DNA of 64,000 nucleotides from Sphingobacterium alkalisoli (GCF_005049105.1 NZ_SUKA01000001.1:1426001-1490000), one strand, 5' to 3'. Counted from the first letter of the stretch, positions 20,754-30,911 are shown. Notes: generated from the sequence alone by a model not told the origin. A program made the numbers and translations.

Positions 20754-21449
20754 ATGGTATATAAGATATTGTTTTTTTTCTGGGCTGTTGTATCTATGAC
20801 ATTATTTGCCTGTAATAAAGCAAGTATAGATGAGATGCACGACGGTGTAGTTAATTTGTCGTCGGTGGGTGTTGTAAATGCAGTGCCGGGATCGAGTGGC
20901 ATGGACGTGTTCGTGAATTCAACCCGAATAAATAATACTTCTGATAAGTTGTTTTTTGGAGAGCATATTCCTTATAGAAATACCTATTCTGGGGATGTTG
21001 AATTCGCATTGACGAGCTATTCTGGCACAAAACAAGAGGTGCATAAAGAACAGCTCACATTTCATCCAAACAGGGTGTATAGTGTATTTGTTTACCGAGA
21101 AGGGGGGCTGAAACTGCTTCAATCGGAAGATAATGTGTTATTGCCCGCTAAAGGCCAGGCTAAATTACGTGTGGTTCATCTAGGGGGAAATGTCGCATCT
21201 ATGAAGGTTTTTTCAGATGAGAGAAATGTGATTTTTCAGCGTGTTGGGTATAAAGAGGTGTCTTCCTTTATCAACTTACCGATTAATATCGGGTATAATT
21301 TGGAAATTACAGATGAGAATTCGGACGTTACGCTGGAGCTAAGCTTTGAGCCTCAAAATCAGGGAATATATACGTTGTTAATTAAAGGAAATAAAAATAA
21401 CGTCGGCGCTGGAGAAACAGGCTTAGAGGCGAAAATTATAAAACATTAA
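20754..21449 (+). CDS. DUF4397-like lipoprotein
   Basis: A 231-residue protein with a lipoprotein signal peptide (MVYKILFFFWAVVSMTLFAC) whose lipobox Cys is at residue 20. The mature part has the pattern of DUF4397 domains: NAVPGSSGMDVFVN, PYRNTYSGDVEFALTSYSG, and later LRVVHLGGNVASMKVF, that is, two beta-rich repeats. Its role is unknown; it should be anchored in the outer membrane or periplasm. The frame is open for 18 more codons upstream, but this ATG gives the proper signal peptide. Convergent with tyrS. Confidence 0.75.
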   Translation: MVYKILFFFWAVVSMTLFACNKASIDEMHDGVVNLSSVGVVNAVPGSSGMDVFVNSTRINNTSDKLFFGEHIPYRNTYSGDVEFALTSYSGTKQEVHKEQLTFHPNRVYSVFVYREGGLKLLQSEDNVLLPAKGQAKLRVVHLGGNVASMKVFSDERNVIFQRVGYKEVSSFINLPINIGYNLEITDENSDVTLELSFEPQNQGIYTLLIKGNKNNVGAGETGLEAKIIKH

Positions 21450-21470
21450 AGGTGCCAAAGCACCTTTAAT
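21445..21470. terminator. Bidirectional terminator between the DUF4397 gene and tyrS
   Basis: An 11-base perfect stem (21445-21455 with 21460-21470, loop CAAA) overlaps the plus-strand stop codon and ends one base before the tyrS stop. Confidence 0.75.
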
Positions 21471-22754
21471 TTATTCAGCTATGATTAGGAAGTAATTCTT
21501 TTTTCCTTTTTGAACGATTAAATATCTGCCACCTGTTAAGTTTGAAGTAGTAATAATCTGTTCGATATTATTTAATTTATCTTTATTCAAAGAAACGCCT
21601 CCACCTTGTAACATTTTACGAGCCTCTCCCTTAGAAGCAAATACCTGCGTATCATTGGCTAACAAATCGAGGATATTAATTCCTTTTTCTAAATCAATCC
21701 TACTTACCGTATATTGGGGAATACCTTCAAACACTTCTAAGACACCTTCGTGGTCTAAATGTGCTAAAAATGCTAAAGAGCCATTGCCGAATAGAAAGTC
21801 AGTAGTTTTTAGTACTGTTTCATAATCTTTTTCAGAGTGTGTGCGGATAGTTATGTCTTTTGCTAATGACTTCTGAATTAATCTCGTATGTGGAGCAGCA
21901 TCATGTTCTGCAATAATTTGATCGATCTCGTCCTTTGATTTCAGGGTGAAAATTTTGATCCAATTTTTGGCATCATCATCCGACGTATTTAACCAGAATT
22001 GGTAATATTTAAATGGAGAAGTTTTTTTAGGATCTAACCATACTGCACCAGATTCTGTCTTGCCAAATTTTTGTCCGTCTGATTTTTTAATCAACTGTGT
22101 CGTAATGGCATAGGCCGTTCCTTGATCTTGACGTCTTATCATTTCACTACCAGTCACGATATTTCCCCATTGATCGGATCCGCCCATCTGCACTTTACAA
22201 TTGTGATGTTTCCACAAATAATAAAAATCATATCCTTGGATCAGTTGATAGGTGAATTCTGTGAAAGACAGACCATTATCGCCTTCGAGACGTTTTTTAA
22301 CAGAATCTTTTGCCATCATGTAATTGACAGTGATCAATTTACCGATATCACGAATAAATTCTAGAAAGCCGAAGTCCTTAAACCAATCGTAATTATTTAC
22401 CATTTTTGCATCATTGTCTCCTTCTCCAAATGCTAGAAACTTAGACAACTGGTTTTTTAAACAATTTACATTGTATTGTAAGGTGGCTTCGTCCAAAAGG
22501 TTTCTTTCCGCTGATTTAAAAGAAGGATCACCGATCATTCCAGTAGCTCCACCTACTAATGCAACAGGTTTGTGTCCTGCATTCTGAAAATGAATCAATG
22601 TCATAATTTGCGTCAAGTGTCCGACATGTAAAGAATCACCTGTTGGATCAAAGCCTATATACCCTGCGACTTTCTCTTTATTCAATAATTCTTCTGTACC
22701 GGGCATGATGTCTTGAAGCATGCCTCTCCAACGTAATTCTTCTACAAAACTCAT
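21471..22754 (-). CDS. tyrS: Tyrosyl-tRNA synthetase
   Basis: A 427-residue class I synthetase. The HIGH-type motif is HVGH in [12 protein letters not shown] (about residue 35), and the KMSKS-type motif is KFGKT near residue 228. GGSDQWGNI before it is the tyrosine-binding signature, and a C-terminal S4 domain binds the tRNA. It charges tRNA-Tyr. It has its own -7 box upstream, in a divergent region shared with the AcpH-like gene. Confidence 0.97.
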   Translation of the reverse strand: MSFVEELRWRGMLQDIMPGTEELLNKEKVAGYIGFDPTGDSLHVGHLTQIMTLIHFQNAGHKPVALVGGATGMIGDPSFKSAERNLLDEATLQYNVNCLKNQLSKFLAFGEGDNDAKMVNNYDWFKDFGFLEFIRDIGKLITVNYMMAKDSVKKRLEGDNGLSFTEFTYQLIQGYDFYYLWKHHNCKVQMGGSDQWGNIVTGSEMIRRQDQGTAYAITTQLIKKSDGQKFGKTESGAVWLDPKKTSPFKYYQFWLNTSDDDAKNWIKIFTLKSKDEIDQIIAEHDAAPHTRLIQKSLAKDITIRTHSEKDYETVLKTTDFLFGNGSLAFLAHLDHEGVLEVFEGIPQYTVSRIDLEKGINILDLLANDTQVFASKGEARKMLQGGGVSLNKDKLNNIEQIITTSNLTGGRYLIVQKGKKNYFLIIAE

Positions 22755-22786
22755 GTGAAATGATTTAGAATTTTTTAATAAGATTG

Positions 22787-22840
22787 CAAATATACAAGAT
22801 TAAGCCGTATCTTACGATACGTAATATTACATTAACTTTG
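22787..22840. promoter_or_regulatory. Divergent promoters of tyrS and the AcpH-like gene with a central inverted repeat
   Basis: TATATTTG on the minus strand (22787-22794) is a perfect TAnnTTTG box for tyrS, and TAACTTTG on the plus strand (22833-22840) one for the AcpH-like gene. Between them CGTATC (22806-22811) and GATACG (22816-22821) form an inverted repeat that could be an operator for both. Confidence 0.55.
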
Positions 22841-22844
22841 CACG

Positions 22845-23519
22845 GTGAATTTTCTATCTCATTTTTATTTTGAACGGTTTGCACAGGATGCGGAGAAAGT
22901 GTTAGGTGCACTGTTGCCAGACTTACTTAGAAATTTAGATAAAAGTTACTCTTTTCAAATTCATAAATACGAAAATCAGCTGCACTTTCATCCGAAAAGT
23001 ACTGCTTTATATGAGGGATGGAACCGACATGTAGAGGTCGATAAATTATTTCACAGTTCCGATTTTTTCTACATGCATACGCACACCCTACGTAAAGAAA
23101 TCGAGCAGACTGTACAGGATCTACCGATCCGAGCGTCTTTTCTTGCTCATATTGGTTTAGAACTTTTGTTAGATCATCTGCTCATTAAACATCATATTCT
23201 GAATGTGAATAGATTATATGAGCATTTGGCCTCAATCGACCATGCAGCTGTGGAATCTTTTCTTAAGGTGTTGGGAGGCATAGATATTGATCGTTTTTTT
23301 GTGTATTATGAAGGCTTTATTACATCAAAGTATATTGCACAATATGACGATATTAAAAATATCTCTTATGTACTTTTTAGTATTTGTCGACGAGTTTGGG
23401 ATTTTAAGGAAAGCGAACAACATGTACTTGAATTAACCAATCATTTGATAAATTATGAGGTCAATTATTTGAAAAATTACAAGGAAATCTTTCTAGTAAT
23501 TCAAGATAAAATAGAATAG
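22845..23519 (+). CDS. Acyl-carrier-protein phosphodiesterase-like protein (AcpH family)
   Basis: The 224-residue protein begins MNFLSHFYFERFAQDAEKVLGALLPDLL, the typical N terminus of the AcpH family, whose Asp and His residues bind the metal that removes phosphopantetheine from acyl carrier protein. Further conserved parts are HIGLELLLDHLL and the FVYYEGF region. Start is GTG at 22845. It lies only 4 bases after the -7 box, so the mRNA is probably leaderless. In Bacteroidota the function is not proven and could be a related phosphodiesterase. Confidence 0.7.
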   Translation: MNFLSHFYFERFAQDAEKVLGALLPDLLRNLDKSYSFQIHKYENQLHFHPKSTALYEGWNRHVEVDKLFHSSDFFYMHTHTLRKEIEQTVQDLPIRASFLAHIGLELLLDHLLIKHHILNVNRLYEHLASIDHAAVESFLKVLGGIDIDRFFVYYEGFITSKYIAQYDDIKNISYVLFSICRRVWDFKESEQHVLELTNHLINYEVNYLKNYKEIFLVIQDKIE

Positions 23520-23565
23520 CTGGTGTTATTTTATCATTTTTGTGGTCAGCAAATTTTAATCTATT

Positions 23566-25254
23566 ATGGCAAATAGACTTTTCAGGAAGAAAAGCATAGA
23601 ACAAATCCTATCGGATTCGAAATCTCACGGGTCGGGTTTAGAAAAAATTTTGGGCGTAAGAGACTTAGTGTCCTTAGGTATCGCTGCGATTGTTGGTGCA
23701 GGAATATTTAGCACAATTGGTTTAGCTTCATATAACGGAGGTCCTGCGGTGTCTTTGCTCTTTGTTTTTGTCGCATTTGCATGTGTTTTTACAGCATTAT
23801 CTTACGCACAATTTGCGAGTACTGTACCGGTCTCGGGAAGTGCTTATACCTACGCATATGTAGCATTTGGAGAGTTGTTTGCGTGGATAATTGGCTGGGC
23901 ATTGGTATTAGAATATGCCGTCTCGAATATGGTAGTCGCCATTTCTTGGTCGCAATATTTTGTTTCGATGTGCGAAGGATTTGGTATCCATATACCCCGT
24001 TGGCTAACGATGGCACCAGCCTATGCATCTGAAGCACATGTCAAAATGCTGGAAGTAGGTACAGCAAACCTAAGCGGTATTGATAAAATTGGACTGCAGG
24101 CGTTCGAAACAGCTCCGCGCATAGCGGGATTTCCAATAATTTTCGATCTTCCTGCCGGATTGATCACGGTTTTTGTAACCTGGCTGGTTTATATTGGAAT
24201 TAAAGAATCTAAGCGTGCCAGCAATATAATGGTCGTCATTAAGATAGGAGTCATTCTCGCTGTTATTTTCGGTGGATTATTTTTTGTAAAGCCGGAAAAC
24301 TGGACCCCCTTTGCACCGAAGGGTATGGGAGGGGTATTGAGTGGGGTTGCCGCGGTGTTCTTTGCCTTCATCGGCTTTGATTCCATTTCGACAACAGCGG
24401 AAGAGTGTAAAAATCCACAACGCGATCTACCTAAAGCCATGATTTACTGCCTTGTGATATGTGCTGTTTTGTATGTAGCCATTACGCTTGTATTGACAGG
24501 CATGGTTAATTACTCCGAACTAAATGTGAAAGATCCGTTAGCCTATGTTTTTCATTACGTAGGATTCGATCAAATGGCGGGCATTATTTCCGTTACATCC
24601 GTCATTGCCATTACATCGGCCTTATTGGTTTTTCAACTAGCGCAGCCACGTATTTGGATGACGATGAGCAGAGATGGATTACTAAGCAAAAAGTTTTCTA
24701 AAATACACCCGAAATATAAAACACCTTCCTATGCGACAATCGTGACCGGAGTTGTCGTTGCTGTTCCCGCTTTGTTTATGAAGATGGATTTTTTCGTCGA
24801 TTTGACTAGTGTGGGAACTTTCTTCGCGTTTATATTGGTATGTGGGGGGGTGCTATATATGGATCATTCAGGCCTTTCCAAAAGTTCCAAATTCAAGGTG
24901 CCTTATGTTAACGGTAAGTACATCGTAGGGATAGGTTTTTTTATTGGTCTAATACTATTGAACCTGTATGGTCAGGAGGGACTTTCTGAATGGAAAACTC
25001 TAGGAACGAAGCACATGATACTTCACAAGTCGTTGGTAGTAGTATTCTGGGGGACTTGGTTCTTGATGAGTATATTTAGTTTTAAGTACAACTTTTCTCT
25101 TTTGCCTGTTACCGGAATATTAATTAATTTATACTTGATGAGCGAACTTGGGGCGAGCAACTGGTTGATCTTTATCATATGGCTTGCCATCGGATTAGTT
25201 ATTTACTTTATGTACGGATATCGGCACTCGAAACTTAATCGCGTGAAAGAATAG
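23566..25254 (+). CDS. APC-superfamily amino acid permease
   Basis: A 562-residue membrane protein of the cationic amino acid transporter type. The first helix region LVSLGIAAIVGAGIFSTIG carries the GAGIF motif of APC transporters, and GFDSISTTAEECKNPQRDLP is the conserved motif after helix 6. About twelve to fourteen membrane segments can be traced. It should import amino acids across the inner membrane by proton symport or exchange; the substrate cannot be told. It ends at a bidirectional terminator shared with kup. Confidence 0.88.
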   Translation: MANRLFRKKSIEQILSDSKSHGSGLEKILGVRDLVSLGIAAIVGAGIFSTIGLASYNGGPAVSLLFVFVAFACVFTALSYAQFASTVPVSGSAYTYAYVAFGELFAWIIGWALVLEYAVSNMVVAISWSQYFVSMCEGFGIHIPRWLTMAPAYASEAHVKMLEVGTANLSGIDKIGLQAFETAPRIAGFPIIFDLPAGLITVFVTWLVYIGIKESKRASNIMVVIKIGVILAVIFGGLFFVKPENWTPFAPKGMGGVLSGVAAVFFAFIGFDSISTTAEECKNPQRDLPKAMIYCLVICAVLYVAITLVLTGMVNYSELNVKDPLAYVFHYVGFDQMAGIISVTSVIAITSALLVFQLAQPRIWMTMSRDGLLSKKFSKIHPKYKTPSYATIVTGVVVAVPALFMKMDFFVDLTSVGTFFAFILVCGGVLYMDHSGLSKSSKFKVPYVNGKYIVGIGFFIGLILLNLYGQEGLSEWKTLGTKHMILHKSLVVVFWGTWFLMSIFSFKYNFSLLPVTGILINLYLMSELGASNWLIFIIWLAIGLVIYFMYGYRHSKLNRVKE

Positions 25255-25255
25255 C

Positions 25256-25283
25256 ATAAAGCAGCGGAACTCCACTGCTTTAT
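25256..25283. terminator. Bidirectional terminator between the APC permease gene and kup
   Basis: Stem 25256-25267 with 25272-25283 (one mismatch, loop AACT), T-rich on both sides, overlapping the kup stop codon. Confidence 0.75.
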
Positions 25284-27223
25284 TTAAGCCTTCTCAACTG
25301 GATATTGTCTGTATTAGGAATATTGAGTGGTACCCGCTCTAGTGTAACAAAGCTGCTGTCTAATCCAAAACCTTTTTCTTCACTCAAGCTAAAGTGTTTA
25401 AGTAATTTGTATATTTCTATAATGATTCTGTTTCCCCAGTTTAGATCTGCGGTTTTACTGAATATTTTTTCGAGTACAACAAAATTAAAGTCGCCTGTAA
25501 TTTTGTATTTATTTAACGTTTTGTAGTGACTCGTGATATCAATTTCGCCCTTTTTAACCATATCTTCAACTACTTTACGAAAGAGAAGACTGATGCGTTG
25601 TTCTTCTCTAAAACCTAATTTGAAATCGATTCTAACCAATTTTCCTGGAATCAATTGCGTAACTACATAGTCTCTGGCATGTGGTGTATCCATTACATCT
25701 ACATGTACCAACCAGTATACATCAGCACGTTTTGGTTTTTTATTAATGATTGAATACATAACTTTTGCTTCTATCTCTTCTTTATTGTTAGCACTTGTCA
25801 GGTACACCAATTGAGACGCGAATGTCGGAACGGAAAGATCATCACTTAATTCTGTTATTAATGGATAAAATTCTTTAATGTCAACAAATCGAACATATCG
25901 ATTTTTAATTTTACGAGCGCCGTACCAGCAAAACATGGTAACAAAGATAGTGGAGGCCAGTAAGAGTGTAAGCCATCCGCCGTGTCCTATTTTGATCACG
26001 TTGCCTAATAAAAATGTAATTTCAATGGTAAAGAAAACGATTGCAAATAAAATGATCCAAATTTTATTAATATGTTTTCGAAGTAGAAAGAAACACATCA
26101 ATATGGTAGTAGTAATAAATGTTAAGTTGATAGCGAGACCGTATGCCGCTTCCATGTTGCTAGATTCGCGAAAAACAAAGATAATGAGCATACACCCTAC
26201 AAATAAAATCAAGTTAATAGATGGAACGTATAATTGACCTTTTTGATCTGAAGGATAGCGGATGGCTACTTTAGGCCAAATATTAAGCCTAACGGCTTCT
26301 GATATGAGTGTAAACGATCCGGAAATCATTGCCTGACTCGCAATTACAGCAGCTATTGTAGCAATGGTAACACCATAGATTACGAACCAATCTGGCATAA
26401 TTGCATAAAATGGATTTGTTTCGCCAATTTGTGTACCCTCATGCAAAAGTAGCCAGGCTCCTTGACCGAAATAATTTAAGAGGAGGGATAGCTTCACAAA
26501 AATCCAGCTGATACGGATGTTTTTTTTCCCGCAATGGCCCATGTCTGAATACAAAGCCTCGGCACCTGTAGTACATAAGAAAATTGCTCCAATTATAAAG
26601 AGTGCGTTGGGATAATTTATAAGGGTTTGGATAGCATAATAAGGATTAATCGCTTTGAGCACTTGGGGCGCATGGTCAATATATCTAAAGCCAATGACTG
26701 CAATGGTGGAGAACCAGATAAACATTAAAGGACCAAATATCCTACCTACGATGGATGTGCCAAATCGTTGAATTAGGAACAACAAAGAAATAATGGCTAT
26801 CACAGTAGGAACTGTAGGGAAATCGGGGTTTTTAATCGCCAAACCCTCCACGGCTGAAGAAATAGTAATTGCTGGTGTAATCATGCCGTCGGCGAGGAGA
26901 GTGGAAGCCCCAATAATAGCTGGAATGATTAACCATTTGGCTTTTCTTCTCACCAAGGAATAGAGTGAGAGAATACCGCCTTCACCCTTATTGTCTGCGT
27001 TAAGGGTGATAATAACATATTTTACGGTTGTTTGGAGTGTCAGTGTCCAAAAAACGCAGGAGATACTACCAATGACCAGATCGGAATCTATTATTCCTTT
27101 GTTGAATATCGCCTTAAATACATAGAGAGGGGAAGTACCTATATCACCAAAAATAATACCTAATGCTACTAATAAGCCCCCTAGGCTGAGTCGATTTAAG
27201 GAATGCTGATGGTCTGTTGCCAT
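25280..27223 (-). CDS. kup: KUP-type potassium uptake protein
   Basis: A 647-residue protein with twelve membrane segments followed by a cytoplasmic C-terminal domain of about 200 residues. The signature LGIIFGDIGTSPLYV stands at the first helix, and GADGMITPAISI-type sequence (LLADGMITPAITISSAVEG) follows. It takes up K+ with protons. The open frame extends 16 codons upstream, but MATDHQHSLNRLSLGGLLVALG is the family-like start at 27223. Monocistronic, convergent with the permease gene. Confidence 0.93.
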   Translation of the reverse strand: MATDHQHSLNRLSLGGLLVALGIIFGDIGTSPLYVFKAIFNKGIIDSDLVIGSISCVFWTLTLQTTVKYVIITLNADNKGEGGILSLYSLVRRKAKWLIIPAIIGASTLLADGMITPAITISSAVEGLAIKNPDFPTVPTVIAIISLLFLIQRFGTSIVGRIFGPLMFIWFSTIAVIGFRYIDHAPQVLKAINPYYAIQTLINYPNALFIIGAIFLCTTGAEALYSDMGHCGKKNIRISWIFVKLSLLLNYFGQGAWLLLHEGTQIGETNPFYAIMPDWFVIYGVTIATIAAVIASQAMISGSFTLISEAVRLNIWPKVAIRYPSDQKGQLYVPSINLILFVGCMLIIFVFRESSNMEAAYGLAINLTFITTTILMCFFLLRKHINKIWIILFAIVFFTIEITFLLGNVIKIGHGGWLTLLLASTIFVTMFCWYGARKIKNRYVRFVDIKEFYPLITELSDDLSVPTFASQLVYLTSANNKEEIEAKVMYSIINKKPKRADVYWLVHVDVMDTPHARDYVVTQLIPGKLVRIDFKLGFREEQRISLLFRKVVEDMVKKGEIDITSHYKTLNKYKITGDFNFVVLEKIFSKTADLNWGNRIIIEIYKLLKHFSLSEEKGFGLDSSFVTLERVPLNIPNTDNIQLRRLK

Positions 27224-27359
27224 TTTGAATTGTATAAAAAGATCGTTTAAAAAATTGTGCCAAGTTAACACGAAATATTGGGGTAACGTCTATTCTTGTT
27301 AAAAATTGTTAAAATAAGTGGTTTTTTAAAAAAATATTAAAATTACATGGGTAATAAAC

Positions 27360-27401
27360 TACTTTTGTATTAGGTTATTTGGATTGAAAGTCATAGTTTT
27401 G
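27360..27401 (+). promoter_or_regulatory. Two -7 boxes before the small T9SS-domain gene
   Basis: TACTTTTG (27360-27367) and TAGTTTTG (27394-27401) each match TAnnTTTG exactly. They would give leaders of about 65 and 35 bases. No well-spaced -33 box is present for either, so which one is used is open. Confidence 0.4.
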
Positions 27402-27439
27402 ATTAAACCAAATGACACCTTTAATTGTCTGAACTATAA

Positions 27440-27859
27440 ATGAAATTTAGTATCCACAGAATAGTAAAATTAGGAGTCTTCAATATCTTGTTATTGATTT
27501 CTGTTACTACGGTATATGCTAGTGGTGCTAATGTTTATCTCGGGCCTACGACTCCGTATAACACGATGTCATTTGGGAATGAAGAGGAGAACGATAAAAA
27601 CATTAATAATGTCAAGGTATTTTATAATCCGGTCTCTCAACAGATTAATGTTTCTTTTAGACTAGCTAAGCAAGGTACGGTAAGCATTAAATTGATGGAT
27701 GCGTTAGGAAATGAAGTTTTGAATTTGTCAAACTCTACGTTAGAAAGTGGAAATCAATCTTTTTCTTTTGACAACAATGACAAAATAACGCCAGGATTCT
27801 ACTTTCTGCGTGTTGTAGTGGGGGCAGAGACCGTGGTAAAACGAATGTCCATACGATAA
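27440..27859 (+). CDS. Small secreted protein consisting mainly of a T9SS type A sorting-like domain
   Basis: The 139-residue protein has a signal peptide (residues 1 to about 28, ending VYASG) and a linker. Residues 58-139 follow the pattern of the type IX secretion C-terminal domain: VFYNPVSQQINVSF, VSIKLMDALGNEVL, then TPGFYFLRVVVGAETVVKRM. Normally this domain ends a large cargo protein and directs it across the outer membrane; here there is no cargo. It could be a small surface protein or a DNA-lacking remnant of a longer gene, although the intact signal peptide and promoter argue for a functional gene. Confidence 0.75.
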   Translation: MKFSIHRIVKLGVFNILLLISVTTVYASGANVYLGPTTPYNTMSFGNEEENDKNINNVKVFYNPVSQQINVSFRLAKQGTVSIKLMDALGNEVLNLSNSTLESGNQSFSFDNNDKITPGFYFLRVVVGAETVVKRMSIR

Positions 27860-27894
27860 TTTTATATCAACTTATAATAATATTAATTCATTGT

Positions 27895-27924
27895 GCGAGC
27901 GCGTTCTAATTAGGACGCGCTCGC
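27895..27924. terminator. Bidirectional terminator between the T9SS-domain gene and ispG
   Basis: A 13-base G+C-rich stem (27895-27907 with 27912-27924, one G-U pair, loop AATT) lies between convergent genes and ends one base before the ispG stop codon. Confidence 0.8.
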
Positions 27925-27925
27925 A

Positions 27926-29926
27926 TTATTCTGCATCGATCCATAAGCCATCATTTTTTATGATGCCTATAAGCTCATCTAATGCATTAGCCGAGCTCAC
28001 ATTTCTTTTCACAACTTCTTTTCCTCGATAAAGTGTTATTTTGTCTGGACCAGCACCTACGTATCCATAATCGGCATCAGCCATTTCTCCGGGACCATTT
28101 ACAATACACCCCATGATTCCAATTTTTAATCCCTTCAAATGGTTGGTACGGCTTCTTATCATCTGCGTAGTTTCTTGAAGGTCAAATAGTGTGCGTCCAC
28201 AGCTTGGACAGGATATGTATTCTGTTTTAGATATACGAGAACGTGTCGCTTGCAGTATCCCGAAAGAGAGAGAGCTTAGATTGTCCACAGGTGTAGCAGG
28301 AGAGTCGATCCATATGCCCGAGCCTAAACCGTCAATCAAAAGTGCGCCAAGATCGGTAGCTGCATATACTTGAATTTTCGAAATAGGTTCTTCAGGATTC
28401 ATCATGTCACCCACGGGGCCGTTGAATTCATCATAGGGATACGATCTCTTGATAATAACCGGGACGTCTAATTCCATTTCCTGGATATTTGCAAAAAATT
28501 GGCGCTGATCGGCCATCCCAAGAAGATGATCGGTTTCTAATAAAAAAACGACAGTCTTGTCTATTTGAAAGTCGGCAAACGCCTCAGATGCTAGAAGCGC
28601 ATTCGATATGTAGACGACATTCAGTACAGCATCTTTTTCCGCTGCATGATTAAACTCGTCTAATCTATATATCGGATGAATGTTGCTTCTTGACTTTAAG
28701 TTAATCCAGGCTTTATAATCATATAATTGCTTGAGATTGCCAGGCATGGTAAATGACGGAAGTTGATCCCCTAAATAGACAAAGTCCACCGATTGTTCTC
28801 CCATGTGATACTTGTCTAACAGAGCATCATATTTATAGCCTACGGCATGGAGAACAAAAGGATCTTTTAAATTTTCTTTCGAAATATTCACAATAATTCG
28901 AGGAACCAATGATCCACCAACAAAAGTGTTTACTTCTGAAGATACATATGCTTTGGTTTCATCGGACGAAGAAATATTCAAAATAGGATGGTGTTCATTT
29001 TTGCTCAATGCCGTTGCTCTTTTGGAATATCTGTTTACTAGGGCTATGGCTACAGGAGCTTCTTTTTCAGGTTCTTCTGTCAAGGAAACACGTATAGTGT
29101 CTCCTAATCCGTCTTCCAATAAAGTTCCGATTCCCACAGCCGATTTAATACGGCCATCCTCTCCATCACCCGCTTCTGTCACACCGAGATGGAGTGGGTA
29201 ATTCATGGTTTCAGCAGTCATTTTTTCTACAAGAAGCCTGTAGGCTTGGACCATTACCTGTGGATTGGAAGATTTCATGGATACCACGAGGTTGTAATAG
29301 TTTAAATCTTCACAGATACGTATAAATTCCAATGCAGATTCCACCATTCCTTCTGGAGTATCTCCATATTTGCTCATGATACGGTCAGAGAGAGAACCGT
29401 GATTTGTACCTATGCGCATCGCTGTGCCGTATTCTTTGCAGATATTTACTAGTGGAGCAAATTTTTTATAGATACGATCCAATTCAGCTTGATATGAAGC
29501 CTCGGTATAATCTATCGCGTCAAATTTCTTTTTATCGGCATAGTTCCCTGGATTTATCCTTACTTTTTCGACGATTCTTGCAGCCACTTCGGCTGCATTA
29601 GGTGTAAAATGTATGTCGGCTACCAAAGGTACGTTATAACCTCTGAGACGAAGCTCATGCTTTATATTGGAAAGGTTTTCAGCTTCTTTAATACTCGGAG
29701 CGGTAATACGCACATATTCGCAACCAGCTTCTACCATTTTAATTACCTGTTCTACAGATCCCAGTGTATTCATAGTGTCCACTGTGGTCATGCTTTGTAT
29801 ACGGATAGGATTTTCTCCACCCATAGGAATATCGCCGATAGACACTTCTCTAGTTTTATATCTAGAATAAGTGTTCTTAGAATTACAATATCCTCCAGGT
29901 AATACCAATGTGTTTGTCGTCTCCAT
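27926..29926 (-). CDS. ispG: 4-hydroxy-3-methylbut-2-enyl diphosphate synthase, large-insert type
   Basis: The 666-residue enzyme makes HMBPP in the MEP isoprenoid pathway. The TIM barrel begins with IGDIPMGGENPIRIQSMT. The C-terminal iron-sulfur domain has CPSCGRTLFDLQE and GCIVNGPGEMADADYGY, giving the three cluster cysteines. About 250 residues of extra sequence stand between the barrel and the cluster domain, the long architecture known from Bacteroidota, Chlamydiae and plants, compared with about 370 residues in E. coli. Confidence 0.95.
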   Translation of the reverse strand: METTNTLVLPGGYCNSKNTYSRYKTREVSIGDIPMGGENPIRIQSMTTVDTMNTLGSVEQVIKMVEAGCEYVRITAPSIKEAENLSNIKHELRLRGYNVPLVADIHFTPNAAEVAARIVEKVRINPGNYADKKKFDAIDYTEASYQAELDRIYKKFAPLVNICKEYGTAMRIGTNHGSLSDRIMSKYGDTPEGMVESALEFIRICEDLNYYNLVVSMKSSNPQVMVQAYRLLVEKMTAETMNYPLHLGVTEAGDGEDGRIKSAVGIGTLLEDGLGDTIRVSLTEEPEKEAPVAIALVNRYSKRATALSKNEHHPILNISSSDETKAYVSSEVNTFVGGSLVPRIIVNISKENLKDPFVLHAVGYKYDALLDKYHMGEQSVDFVYLGDQLPSFTMPGNLKQLYDYKAWINLKSRSNIHPIYRLDEFNHAAEKDAVLNVVYISNALLASEAFADFQIDKTVVFLLETDHLLGMADQRQFFANIQEMELDVPVIIKRSYPYDEFNGPVGDMMNPEEPISKIQVYAATDLGALLIDGLGSGIWIDSPATPVDNLSSLSFGILQATRSRISKTEYISCPSCGRTLFDLQETTQMIRSRTNHLKGLKIGIMGCIVNGPGEMADADYGYVGAGPDKITLYRGKEVVKRNVSSANALDELIGIIKNDGLWIDAE

Positions 29927-29954
29927 GTCGGAAACAAAGTTAGCTATTTATAAC

Positions 29955-30872
29955 TTAAAATCTATTTATTGATAACGAATTGGCTGCTCCCGTAATTTTA
30001 ATAATATACTTGTTTTCCTCATTATCAAAATTTGTAGTTTTATGCTTGTTGCCTTCTTTAATGTCGAGTCCTTTAAATTTCTTGCCTGATAAAAAGCTGT
30101 CATTTTCGATCATACAGGCTGCAGATTTTGGTAGTTGGATCTTACAGCTAGATGCTGCAGTATTTATCTCGATAGTAGTAATACCTACGTTTGGTTGTCC
30201 AAATGTTAAATCTATACTTGCCGCACCCGAATTAATCGATAGATACGCCAATTTGTAAGCAGATAAATCTCCTTTGAAAGAAGATGCTCCAATATTAAAT
30301 TCCATATTCCAAATCGGATTTTTGTTCAAGGCGAAGTTGATCGTGTTGCCCGGAGAACTGTCATTTTTTATTTTATTAATAAGTTCAATCTTTTCTAACG
30401 GATTTTCGCCTGTCACCTTTAGCTTAAGCCCCATATTGCCACTAGGACTTGAGGCTTTAATTAGTTCTTCGGACGGATGACTGTCAAGAAGAAGTGCCGT
30501 AGCACCAGCATTGACTTCAAATCCCACCTTTTGGATGTCATCCGTAAAGGGAAGAGATACGACCTGCTGTAGACCAAGTGTGTCATTGCTATTTTCAATA
30601 TTAATATTTGCGAAATTGTTGAAGGAAAACTTTTCTGAAGATGTCAGGCCAATAATCATTAGAAATATGCATATGGCGACATTGATAATGGAGGTAATAA
30701 GTGTTCCAAATTTTCTATTTTGAAGAATTAAGTTTGCACCAATTGCTACTATAATAAGTGGCCAATATTTAAAAATAGCATAGAAGTTGAAATTGACGAC
30801 TCCAAAGTTGTGGAGCAGAATAATAATTCCGAAGAAGATAAACCAAATGCCTGTCGTGATTTTACTGTTCAT
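29955..30872 (-). CDS. LiaF-like membrane protein (DUF5668-type N terminus)
   Basis: A 305-residue protein. The first about 90 residues hold four hydrophobic helices with the TGIWFIFFGIIILLHNFG pattern of LiaI/LiaF-like membrane domains. The rest is a beta-rich domain of short repeats (INSGAASIDLTFGQ, TEINTAASSCKIQLP) like the LiaF or toast-rack family. Such proteins respond to cell-envelope stress or act next to PspC-type regulators. No partner gene is adjacent. The function is inferred from fold class only. Confidence 0.7.
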   Translation of the reverse strand: MNSKITTGIWFIFFGIIILLHNFGVVNFNFYAIFKYWPLIIVAIGANLILQNRKFGTLITSIINVAICIFLMIIGLTSSEKFSFNNFANINIENSNDTLGLQQVVSLPFTDDIQKVGFEVNAGATALLLDSHPSEELIKASSPSGNMGLKLKVTGENPLEKIELINKIKNDSSPGNTINFALNKNPIWNMEFNIGASSFKGDLSAYKLAYLSINSGAASIDLTFGQPNVGITTIEINTAASSCKIQLPKSAACMIENDSFLSGKKFKGLDIKEGNKHKTTNFDNEENKYIIKITGAANSLSINRF

Positions 30873-30911
30873 ATTCGATTTTACTGAAAGTGTTAGTGTT
30901 ATTGATAATCG

